A stretch of 64,000 nt of DNA from Siphonodentalium dalli (GCA_032622095.1 CP136066.1:117075319-117139318), one strand, 5' to 3'. Positions 57,101 to 61,010 are shown, numbered from the stretch's first letter. The notes: a model not told the origin generated them from the letters alone. Translations and numbers: made by a program.

Positions 57101-58463
57101 TATGGTCCTCTTTTTTTTGCTGATTGATTCAATGACATCAAATTTAGTATTTTATTGAGCAATAGACATTGCTTCTGATCTTACATTAAATACATTTCCT
57201 TGTCATTGACATTGTCAAGTTGATCGACCGTGTTATTGACACTTTCTCTATTTATTACATAACTTATTTTCTAGTACACCATGCCCATTATCAACCATAG
57301 CTATAGCATCATTGACTATTTCAGATGGATGTTGATACCATACCTGAAAGCAACTCACAGGACCAGAATGGATCGGCAGCACCTCCACCATTGCTAAAGC
57401 AAGCACCAGGTTCTCCAAAAACAAACAAGAATACCTCACAGAGGTAACAATAATTAAATAGTTCTTACACAGAACATATATCCTGTACAAGGCAGGTGTT
57501 TAAACCTTTGTTACACTCAGTGTATAGAATATTGTTCTTTTTTCTAGACAATGAAACTCACATATGTGCAATATATTTTGTTATACCCTCCTCAACGAAG
57601 TGAATGACGGGTACTTTATGTCTGTCTGAGCAGCAGGGTCCATGCTGTTGATGACCAAATTGGCCAATGGCCAAATTTTTTGAAAATGAAAAAAAACAAT
57701 TTGATTTGGCCACAAGTTTGTTTTACCCCAAATGGAGGTAGAAATTTAATTCTAAAACCCAAAATGATTTATAACAGGAGCGACATGAGAATCAAATTTA
57801 TAGTATTTTAGCTGCTACAATATTTAAAAGTTTTAACTAGCATGCATGCATAAAACAGTAATTAATTGATATGTTTGCATGATAAAATAAGTGAAAAATA
57901 ATTTAGTGTTTTAATATTGCCTGGTTCAGTTAATTGATTAGGTCATATAAATTAATTGATAACAAAATGCACTAAAGGCAGTGCACTAAGTTACAAACAA
58001 TAGGCCACCAAATGCAATAAAACATTAATGAGGATTAACACTAATGAATCCATTGTCTGTCAAGGTTCAGTGATGATTCTCCTCATTGTATGCCATATAG
58101 TGCCTTTTGTTACCCATTAAGCTCTATCACCTACACATTGCAGGTGGTATTTCACATGGGGTAGGCACCAAGCGACAGCACAGCTCTTGTTCACCTTATT
58201 TTCACCCAAGATTTAAAACAAAATCATGAATTAAAAACATTTAAAACTGTCATGAGACTCTAACCTTAATTGTTTGTAACATTGGAGTTTCGCATCTAGC
58301 AAGTAGAACTTGAATATTGGTTTCACAACATGCATGCATACTATATGTACAATGTTCACTGTGTTTCTCTTATTTCAGATTACTCCCGACACAGAAGTCA
58401 GGTCTACAGCAGCCACCTCCCCTGATTCGGCCAAATGGATCACCCGCAACGAAGGTTGAATAA
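9115..58463 (+). CDS. RCOR: REST corepressor (CoREST/RCOR), 12 spliced coding exons, 5' end missing
   Basis: Scaffold of the nuclear LSD1-CoREST-HDAC complex: the ELM2-SANT1 part of the family binds HDAC1/2, and the linker plus SANT2 binds LSD1/KDM1A and nucleosomal DNA. The 12 exons join in one frame to 430 residues plus stop: end of ELM2 (about 1-42), SANT1 (about 65-115), an acidic stretch, a GATA-like zinc finger (about 163-191), linker with basic [14 protein letters not shown] (about 211-224), a coiled-coil helix, SANT2 (about 289-345), an acidic segment and a proline-rich tail ending [16 protein letters not shown]. The tail resembles the long RCOR3 C-terminus. Human RCOR1 is about 480 residues; what is missing here is the N-terminus and the start of ELM2. 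I did not find that exon in bases 1-9114. Introns range from 297 to 14,813 nt. Identity as CoREST is very secure; a specific paralogue cannot be assigned, and invertebrates usually have one. Confidence 0.95.
9264..9371. repeat. Hairpin with 27-bp arms in the first intron
   Basis: Arm 9264-9290 (GTTGTGTGGTATAGCGTGAT then ACAAGGC) pairs with 9345-9371 with two mismatches around a 54-nt GC-richer loop. It lies between the two ELM2 exons. It may be a small MITE or an intronic stem-loop; no target duplication was identified. Confidence 0.7.
10160..10212 (+). CDS. RCOR: RCOR exon b: ELM2 helix
   Basis: Acceptor TTTCAG ends at 10159, donor GTAAGA at 10213. Phase 1 in and phase 0 out. It encodes V (shared with exon a), then [17 protein letters not shown]. 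Human RCOR1 has [17 protein letters not shown] at this point, so the match is nearly complete. The intron that follows is the largest in the window, 14,813 nt. Confidence 0.95.
10290..10650 (+). repeat. Family A-related repeat
   Basis: CTGTCTGTCCATCCATCC, TTCTTTGAACATCTTCTCC, TCTAGGTGACTTACATTCAG and ACCATCAGGCC words match the family A body at 14080-14380. The opening TTTTTAGCTCACC is absent. Confidence 0.7.
10651..11269. other. Sequence without a recognised gene
   Basis: A short direct repeat of GACATAGGAAANATGTGTTAG near 10780 and 10803. Otherwise nothing recognised. Confidence 0.45.
11270..12190 (+). repeat. Family A-related tandem units, then a TACGCCC/GGGCGTA-bounded repeat
   Basis: Bases 11270-11650 hold two diverged family A body units (GATTCAAATTTGTTCATATGAGGTCACC..GGGGCAGAGCCAGGG). 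Bases 11665-12190 start TATACGCCCTTTT and end GGGGCGTATTTTGCCATGCC, enclosing two units of about 175 bp with GAACCAWAGTTGNRTATGTG and CGAATATGGGTT. A comparable end is seen at 55640-55735. Confidence 0.65.
12191..12944. other. Sequence with C runs, no recognised gene
   Basis: A C run at about 12270-12288 and a shorter one at 12577-12587. The open frames crossing them encode nothing recognisable. Confidence 0.5.
12945..13650. other. Low-copy-looking intron sequence with internal repeats
   Basis: Loose internal repetition of GTTTTATACATCGNGCC (12950, 13036, 13523). CCACAGATGTG near 13452 and CACATCTGTGG near 13412 form an inverted pair. No gene recognised. Confidence 0.45.
13651..13745 (+). 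repeat. Short dispersed repeat family E, copy 2
   Basis: Contains AAAGTCCCAGTCTATCAGTC and GAGTCCACAGTCATTGACTG. It shows the uninterrupted sequence across the site where the 2.7-kb element at 16505-19227 entered copy 3. Confidence 0.7.
13975..14900 (+). repeat. Two tandem copies of family A
   Basis: Copy 1 (13975-14385) and copy 2 (14456-14860) both open with TTTTTAGCTCACCTGAGACG, then the CTCCGGTGGAGCTATAGTCATC segment and a CCGTCCRTCC stretch. They continue with the same order of CATATTTGGTGTGGATGTTC, GGGTCAAATAGTTGC and AGGGACACAACTCTTAAAAAA. Each ends in A-rich sequence. Copies are in direct orientation about 480 bp apart. Confidence 0.85.
14862..15000. repeat. A/T homopolymer tract
   Basis: Successive A and T runs of up to about 20 bases, including a 22-T stretch near 14911-14931. 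This is the poly-A-like tail region of the upstream family A copy and prone to length error. Confidence 0.8.
15410..16180 (+). repeat. Diverged family A copy with tandem body units
   Basis: Starts TTAGCTTACCTGAGATGAAG. It then repeats a body unit of about 150-180 bp four to five times (CTTAAAATNTCTTC..CAAGAACCATC..TTTAGCNTATATTTGG..GTCCTTGGGTGAC..AAATGAGGTCACC). The open frames within it are incidental. Confidence 0.7.
16418..16504 (+). repeat. Family E copy 3, left half
   Basis: GTGAATTTGACAAGTACTAA through GTCTCCACAG matches the left part of the copies at 7247 and 13651, then stops abruptly at CCACAG. The right half resumes at 19228. Confidence 0.75.
17080..17740 (+). repeat. Degenerate short-period array of CACATGAGAACCCCA
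   Basis: About 40 imperfect repeats of a roughly 15-nt word (ACATGAGAACCCCAC and variants with CAACCTGAC inserts). All six-frame ORFs here translate this repeat and are not genes. Confidence 0.85.
17983..18006 (+). repeat. Poly-C run
   Basis: About 23 consecutive C. A matching G run of about 24 stands at 18076-18099, so the two could pair into a stem or form quadruplexes. Length is likely unreliable. Confidence 0.9.
18076..18330 (+). repeat. Family C fragment after a poly-G run
   Basis: G run, then GTATACTGGATTATATGCGT and CTGTCC words as in family C, followed by CTCAACCATGGTTTATCGGATCTCAATAAAATTTG as in the copy near 60760. Confidence 0.65.
19228..19250 (+). repeat. Family E copy 3, right half
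   Basis: CCACAGTCATTGACTGTCTT resumes the host repeat after the 2.7-kb insertion. Confidence 0.7.
20100..20690 (+). repeat. Tandem 175-bp units, left arm of the TA element
   Basis: Three to four units, each with GTTGCTAGG..ACATACC..CATCGAAA, CTGATATTATNGTAGTTTTAACAAACTAA, CTACGTCATG and ATTGTTGTTNGAGT. The inverted counterpart is at 22690-23240. Confidence 0.8.
21000..22680. repeat. Compositionally odd core rich in CATGG, CCATG and ATATAT words
   Basis: Loosely repeated phrases such as CCTGGGTCCATGGC, TGTCCATGTCCTACATATAG and CATATATAGG recur in both orientations without a fixed period. This looks like a decayed minisatellite between the arms. The open frames here are short and unconserved in style. 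Confidence 0.6.
23935..24240 (+). repeat. Dispersed repeat family B copy
   Basis: Contains CAGGCCTCATACCTCATCCG, ACCAAACTTCATATGGATGT and the phrase GCCAYCATACATGGATTTTA, shared with 39395-40140 and 43185-43430. Confidence 0.7.
24298..24835 (+). repeat. Dispersed repeat family C, copy 1
   Basis: ATACCCCACTTTCAAAGAAA, GGGGGGTATACTGGATTGAC and CTCCCTCCGTGTGTCCGTCC, through GTTTACGGATAATGCGGGTT, to GGTGGGGGTATGATAGCA and CACCTCTTGTT. It is closely similar to 54832-55285 in the same orientation. The ends (TACCCC / GGGGTA) are short inverted repeats. Confidence 0.85.
25026..25187 (+). CDS. RCOR: RCOR exon c: ELM2 end and first half of SANT1
   Basis: Fifty-four complete codons between TTCCAG (ends 25025) and GTGAGA (25188). 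It begins [20 protein letters not shown] and continues [20 protein letters not shown] through [11 protein letters not shown]. The W of DEWTVEDK opens SANT1 helix 1. The region is almost identical to vertebrate RCOR proteins. Both boundaries are phase 0. Confidence 0.97.
25456..26699. mobile_element. 1.24-kb inverted-repeat element with CpG-rich arm
   Basis: TTATCGCATTGTTTC at 25456 and its complement GAAACAATGCGATAA ending 26699. Similarity continues for about 85 bp (GGTTGACAC, GGAATTGTCA, GAAGTCAATATTCAC, CAGGYCTGTC). The left arm has clustered GCCCGCGT/CGCGGGC words (25545-25620), unusually CpG-rich for this window. No transposase frame. No clear target duplication. Confidence 0.7.
26960..27135 (+). 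repeat. Dispersed repeat family F, copy 1
   Basis: GGTAACCTGATGTATGTATC, GGGCAAGTTTTTCTG and CAGTGGAGTTATTTCCCAGTG match, with divergence, 31825-31960. The open frame on the opposite strand is part of this repeat. Confidence 0.6.
27534..27605 (+). repeat. Tandem duplication of a 32-bp unit with an A run
   Basis: AATTCAATTTTATAGTTTAG + GCCAAAAAAAAAA occurs twice in succession. Confidence 0.85.
27600..28548. mobile_element. Candidate 0.95-kb inverted-repeat element
   Basis: GTTTTGATTCTCAGGCA (about 27608-27624) is the complement of TGCCTGAGAATCAAAAC (about 28523-28539), with A and T runs outside. No coding capacity. The target duplication could not be defined because of the A runs. Confidence 0.6.
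28807..28922 (+). CDS. RCOR: RCOR exon d: second half of SANT1
   Basis: Starts after TTTCAG (ends 28806) and ends before GTGAAT (28923). It reads [20 protein letters not shown], then [18 protein letters not shown] plus AG of a split codon. This is SANT1 helix 3 (K-S-x-x-x-L-V-K-x-Y-Y-x-W-K), followed by the basic segment that leads into the linker region. Phase 0 in, phase 2 out. Confidence 0.96.
29073..29215. mobile_element. piggyBac-like MITE, 143 bp
   Basis: TTAA (29069-29072, 29216-29219) flanks CCCTTTCAGTGCCAAG and its complement. The arms pair over 31 bp with one mismatch (GATTTTTGTATC at the inner end). CCCTTT..AAAGGG ends with TTAA duplication are the piggyBac signature. It lies in the intron after the second SANT1 exon. 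Confidence 0.9.
29709..30492. mobile_element. mariner/Tc1-like MITE, 784 bp
   Basis: CAGTAAAACCTGTCTTGAGA and its complement close the element and are flanked by TA (29707-29708, 30493-30494). The arms match for about 27 bp through GACCACC. A partial inner copy, GACAGGTGGTCTTCC, lies near 29761. No transposase frame. Confidence 0.88.
30760..30826 (+). CDS. RCOR: RCOR exon e: acidic, serine-rich spacer
   Basis: Small exon between TTACAG (ends 30759) and GTAGCA (30827). It reads S (split), then [20 protein letters not shown] and VK. The acidic composition fits the low-complexity spacer after SANT1 in RCOR proteins. Sequence conservation is low, so it rests on frame, phase continuity and composition. 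Phase 2 in, phase 0 out. Only 297 nt separate it from the next exon. Confidence 0.85.
31124..31224 (+). CDS. RCOR: RCOR exon f: most of a GATA-like zinc finger
   Basis: Acceptor TTTCAG ends 31123, donor GTACTA at 31225. It encodes [20 protein letters not shown] then [13 protein letters not shown] and AG of a split arginine. Two CxxC knuckles (CSNC and CNTC) separated by 15 residues resemble the GATA-type finger of MTA and RERE corepressors, where CxxCxxYW-K/R follows the second knuckle. The loop is shorter than the usual 17-18. Human RCOR1 has no such finger between SANT1 and the linker. Phase 0 in, phase 2 out, and the next exon continues the finger in frame. Confidence 0.88.
31306..31790 (+). 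repeat. Minisatellite with about 132-bp period
   Basis: CTTGGTGTGAGAATGCCATG recurs at about 31417, 31551 (one change) and 31683, that is, spacings of 134 and 132. Each is followed by GAATATGTTTT..ACACCACACT..ATTGGATGCCTTTG..AACATCAT. It lies in the intron that splits the zinc finger. Confidence 0.85.
31800..31960 (+). repeat. Dispersed repeat family F, copy 2
   Basis: GTAACCTGACTGATGTATCT, GGTCAAGTTTGGTTACTGG and CAGTGGTGTGATTTACCAGTG are diverged from 26960-27135. Confidence 0.55.
31987..32830. mobile_element. Non-autonomous hAT element, 844 bp
   Basis: CAGGGTTGG at 31987 and CCAACCCTG ending 32830, with an 8-bp target duplication GTTGAAGG (31979-31986, 32831-32838). Both subterminal regions are rich in GATTTAAATCA words. 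No transposase frame. Confidence 0.92.
33100..34010 (+). repeat. Family D with upstream 165-bp tandem units
   Basis: Bases 33270-33750 hold three diverged units with CATATTTGGTATATGGATCT, TTTCACAACANTATCTC, CAGATTTGTYCGAT and TTATGGCCCT. Bases 33770-34010 repeat the family D head seen at 5090 (ATGTCCGGATTGAGCACTCG, ACACTTTACACATGGTGCGA). Confidence 0.75.
34471..34508. repeat. Hairpin CTATCGGTTGCT / AGCAACCGATAG
   Basis: A 13-bp perfect stem (GCTATCGGTTGCT) with a 9-nt loop inside the family 2 hAT element. Confidence 0.8.
34660..35300 (+). pseudogene. hAT transposase N-terminal relic with BED-like finger, split by a MITE
   Basis: Bases 34660-34688 read MSTVIHVYF and stop at the MITE's TTAA. 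From 35170 the same frame continues with HDKASGSAG and [18 protein letters not shown]-x2-C with an aromatic/basic K and a GTT turn is the start of a BED-type finger. The expected N-HL part (WNHLPC) appears in the next frame, so the gene is also frameshifted. It lies inside a hAT element, where BED fingers begin many transposases. The relic is short and the assignment is inference from pattern. Confidence 0.5.
34689..35169. mobile_element. TTAA-flanked MITE, 481 bp, nested in the hAT element
   Basis: AGGTACTCAATCCGA and its approximate complement are flanked by TTAA (34685-34688, 35170-35173). Long diverged arms continue inward (GGGGGTCAAAAATATTTGATTC against GAATCAAATATTTTTTACCCCC; TCATCAAAG/CTTTGTTTGATGGG). 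The 125-residue open frame over it is not a gene. Confidence 0.85.
35473..35630. repeat. Long hairpin, about 70-bp arms
   Basis: GATCTCACATGAGT..CTATTTTATACG..AATTTATCAACCGAG..ACTAAATTCNATTTGAGCC pairs with its complement immediately downstream, with a loop of a few bases at about 35554. It is probably a small MITE inside the hAT element. Confidence 0.82.
36553..37500. mobile_element. Non-autonomous hAT element, family 1 copy 2
   Basis: CAGTGTTCGCGCTGGACCGA at the left, and GATACCGCGAACCCTG at the right (a diverged match). The 8-bp duplication CTTTGATG is at 36545-36552 and 37501-37508. Interior blocks (TTTCTGGGCGGTTCACAA, TCGTCTTGAATGTCGATCTA, CTCCATGCTTTC) match copy 1 at 2202-3382. No transposase frame. 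Confidence 0.93.
37509..38262. other. Sequence without a recognised gene
   Basis: Intron of RCOR. No exon or repeat boundary recognised. Confidence 0.5.
38264..38390. repeat. Short inverted-repeat element, family G copy 1
   Basis: AATAGCCAGGTTCAGCCACA at the left and GAACCTGGCTCAT at the right. The left end is nearly identical to the complement of the right end of the element at 40620-41060. It looks like an internally deleted copy. Confidence 0.55.
38600..38990 (+). repeat. A/T-rich dispersed repeat tail
   Basis: Runs of T and A, AGATTGAGCTCCTTGCTCAA, then CACCACACCAAATTTAGTTG and AAATCGGTCTAGG. These resemble the end sections following family A near 14380 and 15020. Confidence 0.6.
39106..39298 (+). 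CDS. RCOR: RCOR exon g: finger tail and LSD1-binding linker
   Basis: Acceptor CTTCCAG ends 39105, donor GTTAGT at 39299. The first base completes an arginine. It then reads [12 protein letters not shown], completing a [10 protein letters not shown] finger tail. [20 protein letters not shown] matches human KRKPPKGMFLSQEDV. The end, [18 protein letters not shown], starts the long helix that packs along the LSD1 tower. Sixty-four complete codons, phase 2 in and phase 0 out. The preceding intron is 7.9 kb. Confidence 0.95.
39395..40140 (+). repeat. Family B tandem copies
   Basis: Three diverged units: CACCAAATTTCATATGGATCT, CACCAAACTTCGTATGGCTCT and a third near 40040. Each is followed by GACCNC..TGGGAGCTATCAA, a CGAAAAACATGGCNGC stretch and CATCTTGGATTTTACTCTT. 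It lies in the intron between linker exons. Confidence 0.75.
40476..40553 (+). CDS. RCOR: RCOR exon h: linker coiled coil
   Basis: Twenty-six complete codons between ATCCAG (ends 40475) and GTAAAC (40554). It reads [20 protein letters not shown] then KYRPPE. Human RCOR1 has IQNIKQTNSALKEKLDGGIEPYRLPE, giving the same coiled-coil register and the same PYR-x-PE end. It is joined directly to the exon at 51527: [13 protein letters not shown] aligns without gaps to RLPE-VIQKCNARW. Confidence 0.94.
40620..41060. mobile_element. Short inverted-repeat element, family G copy 2
   Basis: TAACCAGATTCAGCCACATG and TATGTGTAA at the left; the right end (TTACACATACATGTGGCTGA, then ACCTGGCTATTA) is the diverged complement. 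No coding capacity. Confidence 0.65.
41100..43070. other. RCOR intron with no recognised element
   Basis: Contains a 55-nt segment with good splice sites (41940-41994) that cannot be a normal coding exon because it breaks the frame, and an AT-rich patch near 42050. Nothing else recognised. Confidence 0.5.
43078..43180 (+). repeat. Possible single end of a piggyBac-like MITE
   Basis: TTAACCTCTTCGCTGCTAAATGACG resembles the TTAA-CCCTTT start of the MITEs elsewhere in the window. No matching right end was found. Confidence 0.3.
43185..43430 (+). repeat. Family B copy
   Basis: Two units with ATGGGAGCCATCAATT, CATCTTGGATTTTACTCTTT and CACCAAACTTCATAGGGATCT, as at 39395-40140. Confidence 0.75.
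43431..45690. other. RCOR intron with no recognised element
   Basis: Open frames of up to 124 residues (44301-44675) show no domain and lie in AT-rich sequence. No exon or RNA gene recognised. Confidence 0.5.
45700..46176 (-). pseudogene. Antisense LINE, 3' part with C-terminal zinc knuckle
   Basis: The minus-strand frame from 46176 to the stop at 45906 contains [20 protein letters not shown] and DEYHF, then a run of short hydrophobic blocks. This is the C-terminal domain found after the reverse transcriptase in a common group of aquatic-animal LINEs (NHRLPVE-GRW..CPLC..DEYHY pattern). The AT-rich DNA down to about 45700 is probably the LINE 3' UTR; its end is not precise. The upstream part continues at 50451 beyond the inserted 4.27-kb element. 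Confidence 0.8.
46177..50450. mobile_element. 4.27-kb CAGGG-ended DNA transposon with 5-bp duplication
   Basis: CAGGGTCTGGAACCTACGTC (from 46177) and its complement ending 50450 form 21-bp inverted repeats with one mismatch. GATTG stands on both sides (46172-46176, 50451-50455). Removing the element and one GATTG restores the broken LINE frame at the codons for N-H-R, so the duplication length is read from a known empty site. CAGGG ends suggest hAT. A 5-bp rather than 8-bp duplication points to the 5-bp hAT lineage. No transposase was recognised in its open frames (the longest is 101 residues), so it is probably non-autonomous or decayed. Confidence 0.9.
50451..51515 (-). pseudogene. Antisense LINE, reverse transcriptase fragment
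   Basis: Read on the minus strand from about 51514. The reverse transcriptase active-site box [13 protein letters not shown] is at about 51376-51338. It is followed, after a frameshift near 51335, by [20 protein letters not shown], then KFKYLGI-like and MLYGGEVW boxes typical of LINE RT thumb regions. A second frameshift near 50510 precedes [17 protein letters not shown], where the 4.27-kb element enters. It is 5'-truncated upstream of the active site. Two frameshifts and an insertion make it non-functional. It is transcribed antisense within the RCOR intron. Confidence 0.9.
51527..51584 (+). CDS. RCOR: RCOR exon i: start of SANT2
   Basis: Acceptor ATTCCAG ends 51526, donor GTACTA at 51585. 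Nineteen codons [19 protein letters not shown] plus one base. [12 protein letters not shown] is SANT2 helix 1 (human RWTTEEQLLAVQ). The sequence immediately 5' of the acceptor is the truncated end of an antisense LINE. The exon ends in phase 1, matching the next exon. Confidence 0.96.
51585..52095. other. RCOR intron with no recognised element
   Basis: Nothing recognised. Confidence 0.5.
52579..52761 (+). pseudogene. Relic of a hAT-type zinc-finger N-terminus
   Basis: The 60-residue frame includes [20 protein letters not shown] then [16 protein letters not shown]-x-W spacing with C-x2-C-x-K-T-F-x-I-G-N-M matches the N-terminal finger region seen in many hAT-derived proteins, which continues with a histidine-rich half. 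Here it ends in a stop just after the first knuckle. It lies within CAGGG inverted repeats, so I read it as a truncated transposase start. Confidence 0.55.
53347..53447 (+). repeat. Telomere-like CCCTAA patch with two 37-40-bp units
   Basis: TAACCCTAACCATAAACCTGG and TAACCCTAAACCTGGGATCG with GAGTAGAGT, then CCCTAACCCTAACCCTAATT. It is inside the hAT-like element and not at a chromosome end. Confidence 0.8.
53513..53620 (+). mobile_element. Left end of a family 2 hAT element
   Basis: CAGGGTTCTGCGAATC followed by repeated ATCGAATCGAATAT words resembles the subterminal region of 34131-36033. No partner end was found downstream, so it is truncated. It abuts the end of the preceding element directly. 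Confidence 0.6.
53621..54616. other. RCOR intron with no recognised element
   Basis: Nothing recognised. Confidence 0.5.
54617..54807 (+). CDS. RCOR: RCOR exon j: rest of SANT2 and acidic tail
   Basis: Acceptor GCTCAG ends 54616, donor GTATAT at 54808. After completing a glycine it reads [20 protein letters not shown], then [20 protein letters not shown] and AEYEAEHG. Human RCOR1 has [48 protein letters not shown]. The closing residues are acidic ([11 protein letters not shown]). SANT2 recognises nucleosomal DNA. A dispersed repeat begins about 20 nt after the donor. Confidence 0.97.
54827..55285 (+). repeat. Dispersed repeat family C, copy 2
   Basis: TTATACCCCCACTTTCGAAG, GGGGGGTATACTGGATTGAC through GTTTACGGATAATGCGGGTT to GGTGGGGGTATGCTAGCACC and TCTTGTTATT. 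It starts about 20 nt after the donor of the SANT2 exon. Same family as 24298-24835, with a shorter interior. Confidence 0.85.
55480..55735 (+). repeat. Dispersed repeat fragment ending GCCACCTCGGTGGTGCTCTTGTT
   Basis: The sequence GGTTGATCACCATCAAACTTGG, TTGGTCCTTTTCGACTTAAG and GGGCATATTATGCCACC is comparable with the end of the repeat at 11665-12190. Confidence 0.6.
55904..57044. mobile_element. Candidate piggyBac-like element, about 1.13 kb
   Basis: CCCTCAATGACGTGAT (from 55909) and its exact complement ATCACGTCATTGAGGG (ending 57040), followed by TTAA (57041-57044). On the left GCAA replaces the expected TTAA. An 11-bp AACTCTTTAAC/GTTAAAGAGTT pair lies further out. No transposase frame. 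The left boundary is uncertain. Confidence 0.5.
57325..57443 (+). CDS. RCOR: RCOR exon k: proline-rich tail
   Basis: Acceptor TTTCAG ends 57324, donor GTAACA at 57444. It reads [20 protein letters not shown] then [19 protein letters not shown] plus AG of an arginine. It is disordered and Ser/Pro/Asn-rich, as expected after SANT2 in RCOR2/3-like tails. Support comes from phase (0 in, 2 out), strong splice sites and composition rather than strong conservation. Confidence 0.85.
57583..58192 (+). repeat. Dispersed repeat with TTATACCCTCC start
   Basis: Begins TTATACCCTCCTCAACGAAG and ends near GGTGGTATTTCAC..CACAGCTCTTGTT, similar in design to family C. Near 57634-57740 it carries CAGGGTCCATGCTG and repeated GGCCAAAT words reminiscent of the family 1 hAT subterminal region. 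The right end of that possible insertion was not found. Confidence 0.45.
58379..58463 (+). CDS. RCOR: RCOR exon l: C-terminus with stop codon
   Basis: Acceptor TTTCAG ends 58378. One base completes an arginine, then [20 protein letters not shown] and SPATKVE, with stop TAA at 58461-58463. QPPPLIRP also occurs near the C-terminus of long RCOR3 isoforms. The stop overlaps an AATAAA at 58459-58464. If the weak donor AAG|GTTGAA at 58454/58455 is used, the protein would instead end KVQ from an exon at 63713. The last residues are therefore uncertain. Confidence 0.82.
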
Positions 58464-58464
58464 A
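58459..58464 (+). terminator. AATAAA overlapping the RCOR stop codon
   Basis: The hexamer shares five bases with GAA TAA. A U-rich stretch and TGTTGGTTTTG (58486-58496) lie downstream at a fitting distance. If used, the mRNA would have a 3' UTR of only about 20 nt. Confidence 0.4.
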
Positions 58465-58863
58465 CATTTTTCATCTTTCATCCAAATGTTGGTTTTGAGA
58501 TCATTTACATTTCATAATTCATATATCATTAATCATATGTGCCATTAAAATTCATATACATTTAATTTCTTTAGCATGAGACGGAATGCTCTCATGACAT
58601 GTGTTTGCACTGTGAATTGTGTAAATTTGTTATCAATTATTATATGACTGATAGTCTTTGTTTTAACTGTACTTTAGCCATCACACATGCTATGGTTTGC
58701 CTCTTGTAAGAAACAATGTGGTTTCAAAGTTGAGTCATTTGTTTTTCCAATGTTACTGTCTCAACTGAGACTATATAATACAGAAGAGGTATGTTAGGTA
58801 TTTGATTAATCATCAACATTGTGTTGTGATAAACCCACCACACCACAACTTAAACCTCTTTAA

Positions 58864-59245
58864 CCCTTTACCCAACAAACCGGCCAAAACCGGCCAAATA
58901 AAGCTTCAACAGCCTAAAATATCTTCGGTATGTCTCAAAAGAACCATACAAATATGGGTATCATTGGAACCGGCTCCTTGGCCACATTGTGATAGTTACA
59001 GTTATGCCCTGTGCCAATGCATTCTCTTATATATGCGAGTCGACCATAGGTCGCCTCGCATATATAAGAGAATGCATTGGCCTAAAAAAAATCTTTTTTT
59101 ACCATTTTTTCTTACATTCTTTAACAATTTTATAATTTTTAATGTGTTAAGCCAATGCATTCTCTTATATATGCGAGGCGACCTATGGTCGACTCGCATA
59201 TATAAGAGAATGCATTGGCACAGGGCCGTTCTGTTGGGTAAAGGG
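58864..59245. mobile_element. piggyBac-like MITE with two 70-bp palindromes, 382 bp
   Basis: TTAA (58860-58863, 59246-59249) flanks CCCTTTACCCAACA and its exact complement. Inside are two head-to-head copies of a near-perfect palindrome (about 59014-59082 and 59152-59220: CCAATGCATTCTCTTATATA, TGCGAG, GTCGACC..). These are also reverse complements of each other. The 170-residue frame across it is not a gene. Confidence 0.9.
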
Positions 59246-59345
59246 TTAATTTATATTTCTTGCAGTATATTGGAAACTCCTCAGTATTATTGTGATAGGC
59301 ACTTTTTAGTTTAATGAAATGTAGTTGGTCTATTAATTTACTTAA

Positions 59346-59585
59346 ACCTTTCATGACTGGAGCTGCGCTTAAATATCATGTACCAGTGCATTCTCTTACA
59401 TATATATGTGTGAGTCTCCCATAGGGAGCCTCGCACATATAAGAGAATGCACTGGCTTACAAGTTCGTTGTAAATATTGTTAGGCCAATGTATTCTCTTA
59501 TATATGCGAGGCTCCCTATGGGAAACTCACATATAGAATAGAATGAATTGGCACAGGGTTTTTGGAAGCTCCAGTCATGAAAGGG
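59346..59585. mobile_element. piggyBac-like MITE, 240 bp, same family
   Basis: TTAA (59342-59345, 59586-59589); ACCTTTCATGACTGGAGCT and (right) AGCTCCAGTCATGAAAGGG. It has two palindromic cores TGCATTCTCTTACATATATA / GAGTCTCCCATAGGGAGCCTC. It lies 100 bp from the previous copy, also downstream of the RCOR stop. Confidence 0.9.
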
Positions 59586-60324
59586 TTAAAGGTGAATACA
59601 TTGAACAAGGCGGTTCAGTTATTCTGTCTCAGACATTGGTTAGATAATAGGATGTATCTCATGAGTGCACAAGGGGTATTTAATTATTAATATCCCTCAT
59701 CCACAAATTCATGACATAATCACCATTATCTGACCGAGCAAAGGAGATATCCTCCACCTATCAAACTTCTAGCAACACTTGTACAATATCATATCATGAA
59801 TCAAACGTAGACTCATCTTTGATAAGATTTTTCATAAAAAACATGCAGCAATATAGTTTATTTATCATATCATAATTAAAATATGTTCATTCTGAATTCA
59901 GCCACTTCATGTTCCCTTGATGTTTGTATCTGTCTCAGAGTGTATTTTCTATTTAGGTTTTGATTTTGTTAAGTCTTATTCGTCTCTGGCAGATCCAGAT
60001 ACTCCAATGGTTTAAACATATTTATTTACCAAAATATAATGGTGTTGGGATTGGAGGACAAGTGCTAGCTACTTAGATGGACCTCCTCTCCCGAGATACT
60101 CCTATTCTTTGTAGAAACATACATGTAACTAGTCTGTGTAGGAATTTCATCTGCTACATGGTGTTCTCTTCTACCATTTTCCTCTTCTGTTCATGCTTTC
60201 TGTGATCATATATTTTGTCAATCAGTAATCACCTTCTGAAATATGGGCTGACACAATCATTGTCAATGATGGGGAGTAGTTTTCACTGTTGAAAGCTCTT
60301 AATGGGTAAAATTGAGATTATTAT

Positions 60325-61010
60325 GCCCCCCCCCCCCCCCCCTCCTTTATTGTTTTTTTTTTTTTTAAATGGGGTGGGTATACTGTTTTGCATCTGTCCG
60401 TCCATCTGTCTGGCCATTCGTATGTCTGTCGGATGTCTGTTCAGGTCATAACTAGAACAGTAGTGCTCAGATATCAATGGTTTGAATGTTCACAACTATG
60501 AGGTCATTCAATGGAGTGTTCAATCGTTTTGTTCGGGTTTTCATTCTAGAGATATTCATCTTTGTTTATCTGGAAATGTTGGCTTTTTGTCTGTCCAAGC
60601 AGATATCTCCACCAAAGGTTGTCTTATCTCAATGAAATTTGGTATGGATGTTCACTATTTTGAGGACATTCAATGTAGTGTTCAATCGTTTTGTTTGGGT
60701 TTTCTGTTCGAGAGTTATTCATCTTTGTTTATCAGGAACTGTTAGGATTTGTTTCCCTTCCAATCAGATATCTCAACCATAGGTTGTCAGATCTTCATGA
60801 AATTTGTTTTGGATATTCACCACTACGACGACATTCAATGGAGTGTTCAATCGTTTTGTTCAGGTTTGTTTTTATCTAGAGTTATTCATCTTTGTTTATC
60901 TGAAAATGCTGATTTTTGGGTCTGTCTAGGTATCTCATTCATAGGTTATTGGTATGTTGTATTTGGCCTCAGTCAATTCCAGAAGATAAAGGAAGTTGAA
61001 ATGAAGGCTT
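60325..61010 (+). repeat. Family C-like repeat with three tandem units
   Basis: C run (60327-60342), T run, then GGGTGGGTATACTGTTTTGC and CTGTCCG words. Units of about 155-160 bp follow, with ATTCAATGNAGTGTTCAATCG, TTTTGTTNGGGTTT and GAGNTATTCATCTTTGTTTAT at about 60509, 60668 and 60832. The open frames are the repeat. Confidence 0.8.

Noticed and set aside
58802-59314. 170-residue open frame on +
   Set aside because: It spans a TTAA MITE with perfect palindromes; the repeated RMHW peptide is the palindrome translated. No domain is visible.
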